Shown here piece after piece: positions 8,274-15,090 of a stretch of DNA of 16,505 nucleotides. Below the pieces are notes generated by a model, which saw only the letters and a program-made list of their open reading frames with translations, did no database searches and was not told where the DNA came from. The stretch covers positions 1 to 16,505 of the forward strand of contig NZ_CALFLA010000117.1 in the NCBI RefSeq assembly GCF_937880195.1, read 5' to 3'. Source of the stretch: an uncultured Blautia sp. (GTDB taxonomy: Bacteria; Bacillota; Clostridia; Lachnospirales; Lachnospiraceae). Made by a program: the position numbers and the translations under genes. Every line of letters starts with the position of its first letter. The first letter of the stretch is position 1.

Positions 8274-8883
8274 ACCGCCCCTTTTTTCTGTCCATGATTT
8301 TGCAGAAGATCACTGCCGCTATTGTGCTGATCCCTGTAGCCAGTATTCCGGGACCTACAATCGCCGCCGGATCTGTACTTCCGTATTTTGCCCGGTAAGC
8401 TATAAGATTCATAGGGATCAGCTGCAAGGAGGAAACATTAATGATCAAAAAAGTACACATTTCTTTTGTTGCTGTGGCCTCTCCTGTTTTTTCTTTTTCA
8501 GTTCCTTTCTCCTTACTTCTTCTCAGTCTGTCCAGCTCCTTCATGGCGCGCAGCCCTGCGCTGGTGCTGGCCCATGATATCCCAAACAGATTTGACAAAA
8601 AATTCAGGGAAATATAATGACCTGCCGGGGATTCCGGGTCTAGCCCCGGAAAAAGAAACCGAAGAACCGGACGCATTTTTTCTGCCAGAGATGTTACCAA
8701 GCCTGTGTTTTCTGCAATTTTCATAATCCCTGTCCACATGGCAGTAATTCCAGCCATAGTAATACAGAGGCTGACAGCCTCTCCCGCAGAAGAAACCACA
8801 GCCTCTGTTACCGCCTGCAGATTTCCTGCAAAGGCGCCATATATAATTCCCATTAAAATCATCCCGCCCCAAAGATATGTCAT
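8260..8883 (-). CDS. spmA: Spore maturation protein A (nucleoside-recognition/Gate domain membrane protein)
   Basis: A 207-residue integral membrane protein resembling B. subtilis SpmA, which with SpmB is needed for spore core dehydration and heat resistance. Hydrophobic segments lie near 3-20, 37-55, 143-162 and 173-195. A Lys/Glu-rich loop (about 116-138) separates the two halves. Family hallmarks are TMAGITAMWTGIMKIAENTG at 42-61, GLRAMKEL near 110, and MCTFLIINVSSLQLIPMNLI starting at 142. Where many homologues read Asn-Ala-(Ala/Thr)-(Thr/Pro), this one has SWASTSAGL. Length is normal. The start at 8883 has AGGGA about 9 bases upstream. The partner spmB is not next to it. It may be read through from the secreted-protein gene 83 bases upstream or from a possible sporulation promoter at 8915-8943. 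Confidence 0.88.
   Translation of the reverse strand: MTYLWGGMILMGIIYGAFAGNLQAVTEAVVSSAGEAVSLCITMAGITAMWTGIMKIAENTGLVTSLAEKMRPVLRFLFPGLDPESPAGHYISLNFLSNLFGISWASTSAGLRAMKELDRLRRSKEKGTEKEKTGEATATKEMCTFLIINVSSLQLIPMNLIAYRAKYGSTDPAAIVGPGILATGISTIAAVIFCKIMDRKKGRSTPL
8262..8287 (+). terminator. Terminator of the transferase-HD operon, embedded in two coding ends
   Basis: AAAGGGG (8262-8268) pairs with CCCCTTT (8278-8284) around a 9-base loop, and a T run continues to 8287. The 5' arm overlaps the last codons of the HD gene on the plus strand. The whole hairpin also encodes the last residues of SpmA (KKGRSTPL) on the minus strand. The T-tract is good in the rightward direction and poor in the leftward direction. 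Confidence 0.75.
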
Positions 8884-8914
8884 GATCCATTTCCCTTTTC
8901 GGTCTCTTTTACAT

Positions 8915-8943
8915 ATCCTATGCGGCGGGAATTTTGTTTATGT
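8915..8943 (-). promoter_or_regulatory. Possible sigma-E type sporulation promoter for spmA
   Basis: On the minus strand ACATAAA (8937-8943), a 14-base spacer and CATAGGAT (8915-8922) resemble the mother-cell sigma-E pattern (ATA core, 14 bases, CATA..AT). The predicted start near 8908 would leave a short leader of about 25 bases. spmA is in the sigma-E regulon of B. subtilis, which makes this site plausible. The match is partial, and AT-rich DNA produces such sites by chance. Confidence 0.3.
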
Positions 8944-8965
8944 TTTTTCAGTTATCAAATCGAAA

Positions 8966-11638
8966 TCACTTTATCTTGATTCCCTTTTTATTGTAACTGC
9001 TTTTAATAATTTTATTTCCGTTTTTACGGTATGCGCGAACTGTATATATATATTTCCTGTTACGCCCTGCCCCGCGGTCTGTAAAAGCAACTACAGAGCC
9101 TTTTGTAATAGTTTTTACAAGTGTCCATTTCTTTCCCGGAAGTTTACGGTAAACATAATATCCCTGAGCGCCGGCGCTCTTTTTCCATCTCAGTTGTACA
9201 TTTCTGCCTGCCTTCTTTGCAGAAACAAGCTTTGGCGCGCTTAAAGATGTTTTTGCAGAAATGCCTCTTGTATTATATTTTCCCTGATATGTTCCAAGTC
9301 CATTTGACTGATATGCCCGGACTGTGTATGTATATTTTGTTCCAGGAACAGCCTTTTTGTCCATGTAAGCTACTGTTTTGTTATTCTTGATCGTAGCAAT
9401 TCTCTTCCATGAACCATTGTTTTCCTTGCGGTAAACCATATATCCTCTGGCATTGTTTACCTTTTTCCAGGTAATCTTAATACGGTTATAAGCTGTTGCT
9501 TTTGCAGAAACAAGCTTCGGCGCTGCAAGAGGAATAGTAACAGAAACACCCTTACTGTCATAACCACTTGTGATTATTCTTGATCCGTTTTTGCAAAAAG
9601 CACGTACTGTATAAATATATCTCCTGTTCTTTCCTGCATTTCTGTCAGTAAATGTTACTGTATTTCCAGAGTTGATCGTTTTAATTTTAGACCAGTTCTT
9701 TCCCGGAATCTTTCTGTAAACATAATATCCCCTGGCTCCGACTGTCTTTTTCCAGTTTACCTTTACGTGACTTCCTGATACTTTTGCAGAAACCATTTTG
9801 GGAGCTGCAAAGTCTATGCTGAATGTTTTTGTAACGCTTCCTTTACAGTGTCCTTTTCCGGTGATCTGCACTGTCGCCGTTCCCGGATAAACATTATTTT
9901 TGTAAGTCACTGTATAATCTGTGTTCTCTCTCAGTAAGTTTCCATTCATGGCAACAGTCACCGAAGGAGTCACAGCCTTTCCGTTATAGGCAAAGGATGT
10001 TCCGCTGATCTTAACCTCTGCATTCTTAAGGTCTGCGTCACTTATGTTAAATGTTTTTGTAACAGCGCCTTCATAAACCCCTTTTCCAGTGATCTGCATG
10101 GTTGCTGTTCCCGGATAAACATTATTCTTATAAGTAACCGTATAATCCTTATTTGGCCTCAGTCTGATACCGCTCATGGAAATATCTACAGAAGGAGTAA
10201 CTGCTTTACCATTATAAACGAAGGAGTTTCCGTTTAACTTGATGTCCGCATACTTCTGAATATCCAGAGATTGGACCAAAATAATCGGTATGTCATAGCA
10301 AGCTATCGTTGCATTTTCCCCTCTAAGTCTGTAAGATATTACATCTGGGGCGTCTCCTTCTCCCGGAAACATCATCCAAGGCTCCACATAATAATCTGCA
10401 TGGGTGGTGTTTGTTGCAACCCCTACGTTTTCTGAAAAGCCGTCTTCGTAAGTCAGTTTTACAATCACATTGGAAAGGTATTCTTTTACCTCAGGATCTG
10501 TGCAGAAATTCTCTCCCACTCCTCCTGTCCAATCTCTCAGGTAATAAATCCTGGATGGGCTTACCAGCTCCATCTTATTTACCATAAGGTTAGTTTCCTG
10601 AAGTTCCATTGTTTCTGTTACTGCCGCACTTGTCTCATTTTTTACAACAACCGTATACGGAGCGCCTGCCTGCAGATATCTGCTGGTGTCCCATGCATTT
10701 CCTGCTTCAATCTTTCCTGTAAGCGAGGACAGGCCAATGATTTTATATCTTGCTGTTTTTTTAGGCGTAAGCTTGTAATATTTCGTTTCTCCCGGCTGCA
10801 GAGTAACCTGTGTTCTGCTTCCATTCCAGTTTTCAGCCTCTTCATCCTTACTTAAAAAAGTAATTGTATTTTCCGGGTCCATCTCATCTGCATACGCCTC
10901 AGTTCCATTGTCTGTCCAGCATTTAAGTCTGTATGTTCCTGCAGGAAGCTCATGGATCTTTCCCGGAGAATATACCTTACCTGCCTCATCACAGAGCCCT
11001 ACATATACTTTCTGTCCAAGCAGTTCAAAATAACACTGCTCCACTCCTTTTTTGATCGGATTGTCATTCCCAAAGCCTCTGGAAGCCTGTTTTCCGTTAG
11101 ATAAACAGACTACTATACCTAATCCGCAGAGCAGACCGTTTCCATCGTCATATACCTCGTCCCTGGTAGGATACATGGAAACTCTGTAAACTTTATTATA
11201 GAAGTATCCTGATATCCGTAGACCTGTAACTTCCACGCCAGCCTCCTCAGCCCCGGCTGCTTCTGCCGCATCTTCGTCAGCAAAAAGCTGCTCTGTTTCT
11301 TCCTGTACCTCCGATTCTTCCAGAATGGCGCTTTCCTCCTCTGTAAAAGCAACATCTTCCTGGGAATCTGTCTCTTCCTCTGTTCCCTCAGCTTCAAACC
11401 CTTCCTGGATTTCCTCCTCCGTAACAGACTCCTCTGTGTCTGCAGACTGGTCTGAAAAAATTTCTTCTTCAGCTGACTCTTCCACTGGAGTCTCTTCTGC
11501 TGTCTCTTCTGTCATTTCCTCTGACAACGCTTCTGTAACCGCCGCTCCTCCGTCAGAAAAATCCGCGCCATAAACCGGGGCAAAAGAGCCCGATACCATA
11601 GCTGCCGACAAAAGCACTGCTAAAAACTTCTTTCTCAT
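8966..11638 (-). CDS. Large secreted surface protein with Ig-like and fibronectin type III repeats
   Basis: An 890-residue exported protein of unknown function. Residues 1-24 are a typical signal peptide (MRKKF, hydrophobic core, then VYG-AD). Residues 32-135 are a low-complexity Glu/Thr/Ser/Ala tract with extreme negative charge. Residues 136-460 form several unrecognised beta-rich segments. Residues 464-532 and 540-608 are two Ig-like repeats sharing YNGKAVTPSV and DYTVTYKNNVYPGTAT. Residues 611-703, 705-799 and 801-890 are three Lys/Arg-rich fibronectin type III repeats with APK.VSAK, GYYVYRK and YTVRAY blocks. There is no LPXTG signal, S-layer homology domain or C-terminal anchor helix, so it is either released or held by the basic repeats. 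The start at 11638 has AAGGAGG six bases upstream; an in-frame ATG at 11713 lacks both a ribosome site and a signal peptide. The promoter contains a G8 tract. Confidence 0.85.
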   Translation of the reverse strand: MRKKFLAVLLSAAMVSGSFAPVYGADFSDGGAAVTEALSEEMTEETAEETPVEESAEEEIFSDQSADTEESVTEEEIQEGFEAEGTEEETDSQEDVAFTEEESAILEESEVQEETEQLFADEDAAEAAGAEEAGVEVTGLRISGYFYNKVYRVSMYPTRDEVYDDGNGLLCGLGIVVCLSNGKQASRGFGNDNPIKKGVEQCYFELLGQKVYVGLCDEAGKVYSPGKIHELPAGTYRLKCWTDNGTEAYADEMDPENTITFLSKDEEAENWNGSRTQVTLQPGETKYYKLTPKKTARYKIIGLSSLTGKIEAGNAWDTSRYLQAGAPYTVVVKNETSAAVTETMELQETNLMVNKMELVSPSRIYYLRDWTGGVGENFCTDPEVKEYLSNVIVKLTYEDGFSENVGVATNTTHADYYVEPWMMFPGEGDAPDVISYRLRGENATIACYDIPIILVQSLDIQKYADIKLNGNSFVYNGKAVTPSVDISMSGIRLRPNKDYTVTYKNNVYPGTATMQITGKGVYEGAVTKTFNISDADLKNAEVKISGTSFAYNGKAVTPSVTVAMNGNLLRENTDYTVTYKNNVYPGTATVQITGKGHCKGSVTKTFSIDFAAPKMVSAKVSGSHVKVNWKKTVGARGYYVYRKIPGKNWSKIKTINSGNTVTFTDRNAGKNRRYIYTVRAFCKNGSRIITSGYDSKGVSVTIPLAAPKLVSAKATAYNRIKITWKKVNNARGYMVYRKENNGSWKRIATIKNNKTVAYMDKKAVPGTKYTYTVRAYQSNGLGTYQGKYNTRGISAKTSLSAPKLVSAKKAGRNVQLRWKKSAGAQGYYVYRKLPGKKWTLVKTITKGSVVAFTDRGAGRNRKYIYTVRAYRKNGNKIIKSSYNKKGIKIK
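8969..9808 (-). repeat. Three tandem fibronectin type III repeats
   Basis: Three in-frame repeats of 94-95 residues span roughly 9530-9808, 9242-9526 and 8969-9238. Each opens with (S/A)APK(L/M)VSAK. Each continues with W-K-K, then GY(Y/M)VYRK, a Thr-rich strand, and YTVRA(F/Y) before a Gly/Tyr-rich end. Copies 1 and 3 are closest to each other (both ARG/AQGYYVYRK.PGK.W). Copy 2 is more diverged, which suggests that duplication was not simply stepwise. Confidence 0.85.
9815..10249 (-). repeat. Two tandem Ig-like repeats
   Basis: Two repeats of about 70 residues (about 10043-10249 and 9815-10021) share YNGKAVTPSV, DYTVTYKNNVYPGTAT and QITGKG...G.VTKTF.I. The second half is nearly identical in protein, while the DNA differs mainly at third positions. 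That points to an old duplication kept under protein-level selection. Similar repeats are common in secreted proteins of Clostridia. Confidence 0.8.
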
Positions 11639-11668
11639 GATTTGCCTCCTTAAATTTTTTATAATCCC

Positions 11669-11696
11669 ATTATACCCCCCCCGTAAAAAATAGCAA
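11669..11696 (-). promoter_or_regulatory. Promoter of the secreted-protein gene with a G8 tract in its spacer
   Basis: On the minus strand, -35 TTGCTA (11691-11696), a 16-base spacer and a perfect -10 TATAAT (11669-11674) place the start near 11662, about 24 bases before the ATG. Eight consecutive G (11675-11682) directly abut the -10. The spacer is one base below the 17-base optimum, so loss or gain of a G by polymerase slippage should change promoter strength. Confidence 0.7.
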
Positions 11697-11748
11697 CATG
11701 TCCGGATCTGCATATCCTATAAGAAACATCTGAAACTCTGAGGTTTTT

Positions 11749-12555
11749 ATGGAAATAAAAGGAATTGACGTAAGCGCCTATAATCCTGTTACGGATTATG
11801 CCAAGGTAAGGGAGGCCGGAATCAGAGCCGCCATACTCCGCATTACCCAGTCTGACAACAGCCCCGACCCTACATTTTTAAAAAATTATAAAGGATTTCG
11901 AGATCAGAAGTTAAAAATCGGCGTTTACAAATACAGCTATGCCCTAAATGAAACACAAGCCTATGAAGAAGCGGAAGCTGTACTCAGGACACTGAACAAC
12001 CGCGCTCTTGACTTTCCTGTATTTTATGATCTGGAATGGTCCCGCCAGAGGGCTCTTGGCGCCTCTGCCATTACAAAAATTGTAAAGGCCTTCCGCCGGG
12101 TTATTCTTGCCGGAGGTTATCTTTTTGGAATCTACTGCAATCTCGACTGGTATTCCCATGTTCTTGATACAGAAAGCCTTCCCTATGATTACTGGCTGGC
12201 CTCCTATCCTTCCAATGACCAGGGAGTTCTTGTAGAAGCCCTTCGGCCCTCTGTGGGAATTGGCTGGCAGTACAGCTCCAAAGGACGGGTTCCGGGAATT
12301 TCCGGGGACGTAGATCTTGACGTATTTTATAAAACATATCCTGTACGGCCAAAGTCCAACTGCAACCTGCCTCCTGAGACGGAAACGCCAGAGCATGAAA
12401 GCCCTGATTTCTTCTTATATACCATCCGCCCCGGCGATACCCTTTCAGCTATTGCAGAAAAATATCATACCACTGTCCAAAAGCTGGTCCTGCTTAATCA
12501 TATTGCTGACCCTGACCTGATCTTTGCCGGAGAAACCCTAAAAATCCCACGATAA
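11749..12555 (+). CDS. GH25 lysozyme-family muramidase with C-terminal LysM domain
   Basis: A 268-residue peptidoglycan hydrolase expected to cut the MurNAc-GlcNAc beta-1,4 bond. The GH25 domain (1-195) starts with GIDVSAYN (Asp7). It has the catalytic acidic pair in FYDLEW (Asp94, Glu96), then YCNLDWY near 129 and the closing GDVDLDVFY near 186. A Pro/Glu-rich linker (198-222) leads to one LysM domain (224-267, YTIRPGDTLSAIAEKY) that binds GlcNAc-containing glycans. No signal peptide is present, and an in-frame TGA at 11731-11733 rules out a longer N-terminus. The ribosome site is weak (GAGG, 11740-11743). No convincing promoter is seen; TATAAG at 11718-11723 is a possible -10. It diverges from the secreted-protein gene across 110 bases. 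Confidence 0.92.
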   Translation: MEIKGIDVSAYNPVTDYAKVREAGIRAAILRITQSDNSPDPTFLKNYKGFRDQKLKIGVYKYSYALNETQAYEEAEAVLRTLNNRALDFPVFYDLEWSRQRALGASAITKIVKAFRRVILAGGYLFGIYCNLDWYSHVLDTESLPYDYWLASYPSNDQGVLVEALRPSVGIGWQYSSKGRVPGISGDVDLDVFYKTYPVRPKSNCNLPPETETPEHESPDFFLYTIRPGDTLSAIAEKYHTTVQKLVLLNHIADPDLIFAGETLKIPR

Positions 12556-12572
12556 ACTTCTGTTAAACATGC

Positions 12573-12602
12573 AAAAAAGGAGGCAGCCCTTACGGCTGCC
12601 CC
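12573..12602 (-). terminator. Intrinsic terminator of ileS-glgP
   Basis: On the minus strand GGCAGCC (12594-12600) pairs with GGCTGCC (12582-12588) around a 5-base loop. The stem can be extended by a G-U and a G-C pair, and six T follow (12573-12578). It starts 12 bases after the glgP stop codon. For the convergent GH25 gene the same hairpin has only a weak, interrupted T-rich tail. Confidence 0.88.
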
Positions 12603-12614
12603 AAACTGTCTTAT

Positions 12615-15077
12615 TTATTTTGTCTCGATCATAACCTTATCCAGATGCCAGATATCATCTACATACTCCTGGATAGTTCTGTCAGATGTGAATTTGCCGC
12701 TGCATGCAGTATTCATCATTGCCATACGAGCCCAGCGTTTTTCATCACGATAAGCCTCTTCCACACGCTTCTGCGCTGCCGCATAGGAACGGAAGTCTGC
12801 CAGGATGAAGTATCTGTCTGCACGGTCTGTATTCTTTGTTGTAAGAAGAGAATCGTACAGATCGCGGAACAGCTCTGTATCTTTGGAGAAGGTTCCATTG
12901 ATCAGCTCCATAAGCACCTGACGGATCTCGCCGTCTGTGTTGTAGATCACATTAGGATCATAGCCGCCATTGTTCTCATAATTGATAACTTCATCAGAGC
13001 TGAGACCAAAGATGAATGCGTTCTCCTCTCCTACTTCCTCAACGATCTCCACGTTAGCGCCGTCCATAGTTCCCAGTGTAGGAGCGCCGTTCAGCATGAA
13101 CTTCATGTTTCCTGTACCGGAAGCCTCTTTACTTGCTGTAGAGATCTGCTCGGAAACGTCCGCTGCAGCAAAGATCATCTCTGCGTTAGATACACGGTAG
13201 TTCTCAATAAATACAACCTTCAGCTTATTGTTAATGGACTTGTCGTTATTTACAACATCTGCAACAGAATTGATCAGTTTAATGATCTTCTTTGCAGTAT
13301 GATAACCTGCAGAAGCCTTTGCACCGAAGATAAATGTTCTTGGATAGAAGTCCATCTCCGGGTGAAGTTTGATCTGATCGTACAGATAGATAACGTGAAG
13401 GATGTTCAGAAGCTGACGCTTGTACTCGTGAAGTCTCTTAACCTGAACGTCAAAGATAGAACGAGGATCAACTTCAACGCCGTTATGCTCCAGAATATAT
13501 TTTGCAAGGCGTACCTTGTTCTGGTATTTAATGTTCATGAACTCCTGCTGCGCTTTCTCGTCATCCACATAAAGTTTCAGTTTACTGATCTGAGAAAGGT
13601 CTGTGATCCATTCCGGTCCGATATGGTCTGTTACCCAGTTTGCAAGAAGCTGGTTTCCATGAAGCAGAAAACGTCTCTGTGTGATACCGTTTGTCTTATT
13701 ATTGAATTTCTCCGGCATCATTTCGTAGAAGTCTCTCAGCTCCTGGTTTTTCAGGATCTCTGTGTGCAGTCTTGCAACGCCGTTTACGGAAAATCCTGCT
13801 ACGATGGCAAGGTGAGCCATTTTTACCTGACCGTCATAAATGATAGCCATTTTTTTGATCTTTTCATAGTTGCCCGGATATTTTGCCTGGATATCAAGGA
13901 TAAATCTTCTGTTGATCTCCTCAATGATCTGGTATACACGGGGAAGAAGTCTGGAGAACAGCTCGATAGGCCATTTTTCCAGCGCCTCGGACATGATCGT
14001 ATGGTTTGTATATGCCACGCACTTTGTAGTGATCTCCCATGCCTCGTCCCATCCAAGACCTTCTTCATCCATAAGAATACGCATAAGCTCTGCAACTGCA
14101 ACAGTAGGATGAGTGTCGTTCATCTGGAAGACAACCTTCTCATAAAGCTTGCGGATATCGTCATGGTCTTTTTTGTATTTCTCAATAGCTGCCTGAAGGC
14201 TGGCTGATACAAAGAAATACTGCTGTTTCAGACGAAGCTCTTTTCCTGCCATATGGTTGTCGTTGGGATAAAGCACCTCTACGATATTGCGGGCAAGGTT
14301 TTCCTGCTCTACCGCCTTTTTGTAGTCACCCTTATCAAAGGAATCCAGTCCGAAGTCAACGATCGGCTCTGCGTCCCAGATACGGAGAGTGTTTACGATC
14401 TTGTTGTTATATCCAAGGATAGGCATATCAAACGGAACTGCCTTTACTGCCTGATATCCTTCATGGATGAATTTATTTGTGCCGGTAGCCTGATCGTACT
14501 CTACGCGCACATATCCGCCGAAATGCACTTCCTTTGCATATTCCGGACGACGCAGTTCAAAAGGATATCCGTTTTTCAGCCAGTTGTCCGGAACCTCATA
14601 CTGGAAACCATCCTTGATCTGCTGTTTGAACATACCGTAGCGGTAACGGATACCGCAGCCGTATGCACAGTAGTTCAAAGTTGCCAAAGAATCCAAGAAG
14701 CATGCTGCCAGACGTCCCAGACCGCCGTTTCCAAGAGCTGGATCCGGCTCCTGGTCTTCAATTACATTCAGGTCAAGGCCCAGCTCCTCAAGAGCTTCCT
14801 TTACCTCATCATAAGCGGTAAGGTTCAGAAGATTGTTTCCAAGTGCGCGTCCCATAAGGAACTCCATGGACATATAATAAACGATCTTTGGGTCTTTTTC
14901 GCGATATGCATTCTGTGACTCCAGCCAGTCGTCGATGATCACGTCCTTTACTGTATAGCTAACTGCCTGAAAAATCTGCTCCTGAGTAGCTTCCTCAAGA
15001 GTTTTGCGGTACAGAAACTTTACATTTTCTTTTACGCTTTCTTTAAACGCCTCTTTTTTAAACTGCTTGTTAATCAT
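12615..15077 (-). CDS. glgP: Glycogen/starch phosphorylase
   Basis: An alpha-glucan phosphorylase of 820 residues, the usual length. It uses pyridoxal phosphate to release glucose-1-phosphate from the non-reducing ends of glycogen or maltodextrins in the cytoplasm. Diagnostic segments are YYMSMEFLMGRALGNN near 67, DPALGNGGLGRLAACFLDSL at 112-131, QMNDTHPTVAVAELMR near 318, VKRLHEYKRQLLN near 546, and EASGTGNMKFMLNG at 651-664. Lys659 in that last segment is the expected PLP-binding residue. Substrate (glycogen versus maltodextrin) is not resolved by sequence. It starts 13 bases after ileS, and its AGGAGG (15087-15092) overlaps the ileS stop codon (15091-15093), so translational coupling is likely. 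No promoter is visible in the gap. No other glycogen gene lies in the window. Confidence 0.97.
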   Translation of the reverse strand: MINKQFKKEAFKESVKENVKFLYRKTLEEATQEQIFQAVSYTVKDVIIDDWLESQNAYREKDPKIVYYMSMEFLMGRALGNNLLNLTAYDEVKEALEELGLDLNVIEDQEPDPALGNGGLGRLAACFLDSLATLNYCAYGCGIRYRYGMFKQQIKDGFQYEVPDNWLKNGYPFELRRPEYAKEVHFGGYVRVEYDQATGTNKFIHEGYQAVKAVPFDMPILGYNNKIVNTLRIWDAEPIVDFGLDSFDKGDYKKAVEQENLARNIVEVLYPNDNHMAGKELRLKQQYFFVSASLQAAIEKYKKDHDDIRKLYEKVVFQMNDTHPTVAVAELMRILMDEEGLGWDEAWEITTKCVAYTNHTIMSEALEKWPIELFSRLLPRVYQIIEEINRRFILDIQAKYPGNYEKIKKMAIIYDGQVKMAHLAIVAGFSVNGVARLHTEILKNQELRDFYEMMPEKFNNKTNGITQRRFLLHGNQLLANWVTDHIGPEWITDLSQISKLKLYVDDEKAQQEFMNIKYQNKVRLAKYILEHNGVEVDPRSIFDVQVKRLHEYKRQLLNILHVIYLYDQIKLHPEMDFYPRTFIFGAKASAGYHTAKKIIKLINSVADVVNNDKSINNKLKVVFIENYRVSNAEMIFAAADVSEQISTASKEASGTGNMKFMLNGAPTLGTMDGANVEIVEEVGEENAFIFGLSSDEVINYENNGGYDPNVIYNTDGEIRQVLMELINGTFSKDTELFRDLYDSLLTTKNTDRADRYFILADFRSYAAAQKRVEEAYRDEKRWARMAMMNTACSGKFTSDRTIQEYVDDIWHLDKVMIETK

Positions 15078-15090
15078 TTCCTCTTTCCTC

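Noticed and set aside
8705..9244. A 179-codon plus-strand frame with hydrophobic stretches across spmA and the end of the secreted-protein gene
   Set aside because: It spans the 3' end of one real gene and the 5' end of another on the opposite strand. The hydrophobicity reflects the complement of the membrane and repeat codons.
11639..11713. A longer start for the secreted protein at 11713
   Set aside because: It would add 25 residues before a perfect signal peptide and has no ribosome site. It would also begin upstream of the -35/-10 boxes, whose predicted transcript starts near 11662. The ATG at 11638 has AAGGAGG at the right distance.
12582..12600. The glgP hairpin as a full bidirectional terminator also serving the lysozyme gene
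   Set aside because: On the plus strand it is followed by CCAAACTGTC before a broken T-rich stretch, so it is a poor intrinsic terminator in that direction.
12645..14207. A 520-codon open frame on the plus strand inside glgP
   Set aside because: It is antisense to an unmistakable glycogen phosphorylase. The translation is Cys/Val/Ile-rich with no recognisable domain, and no ribosome site or promoter precedes it. Long antisense frames arise from codon bias.
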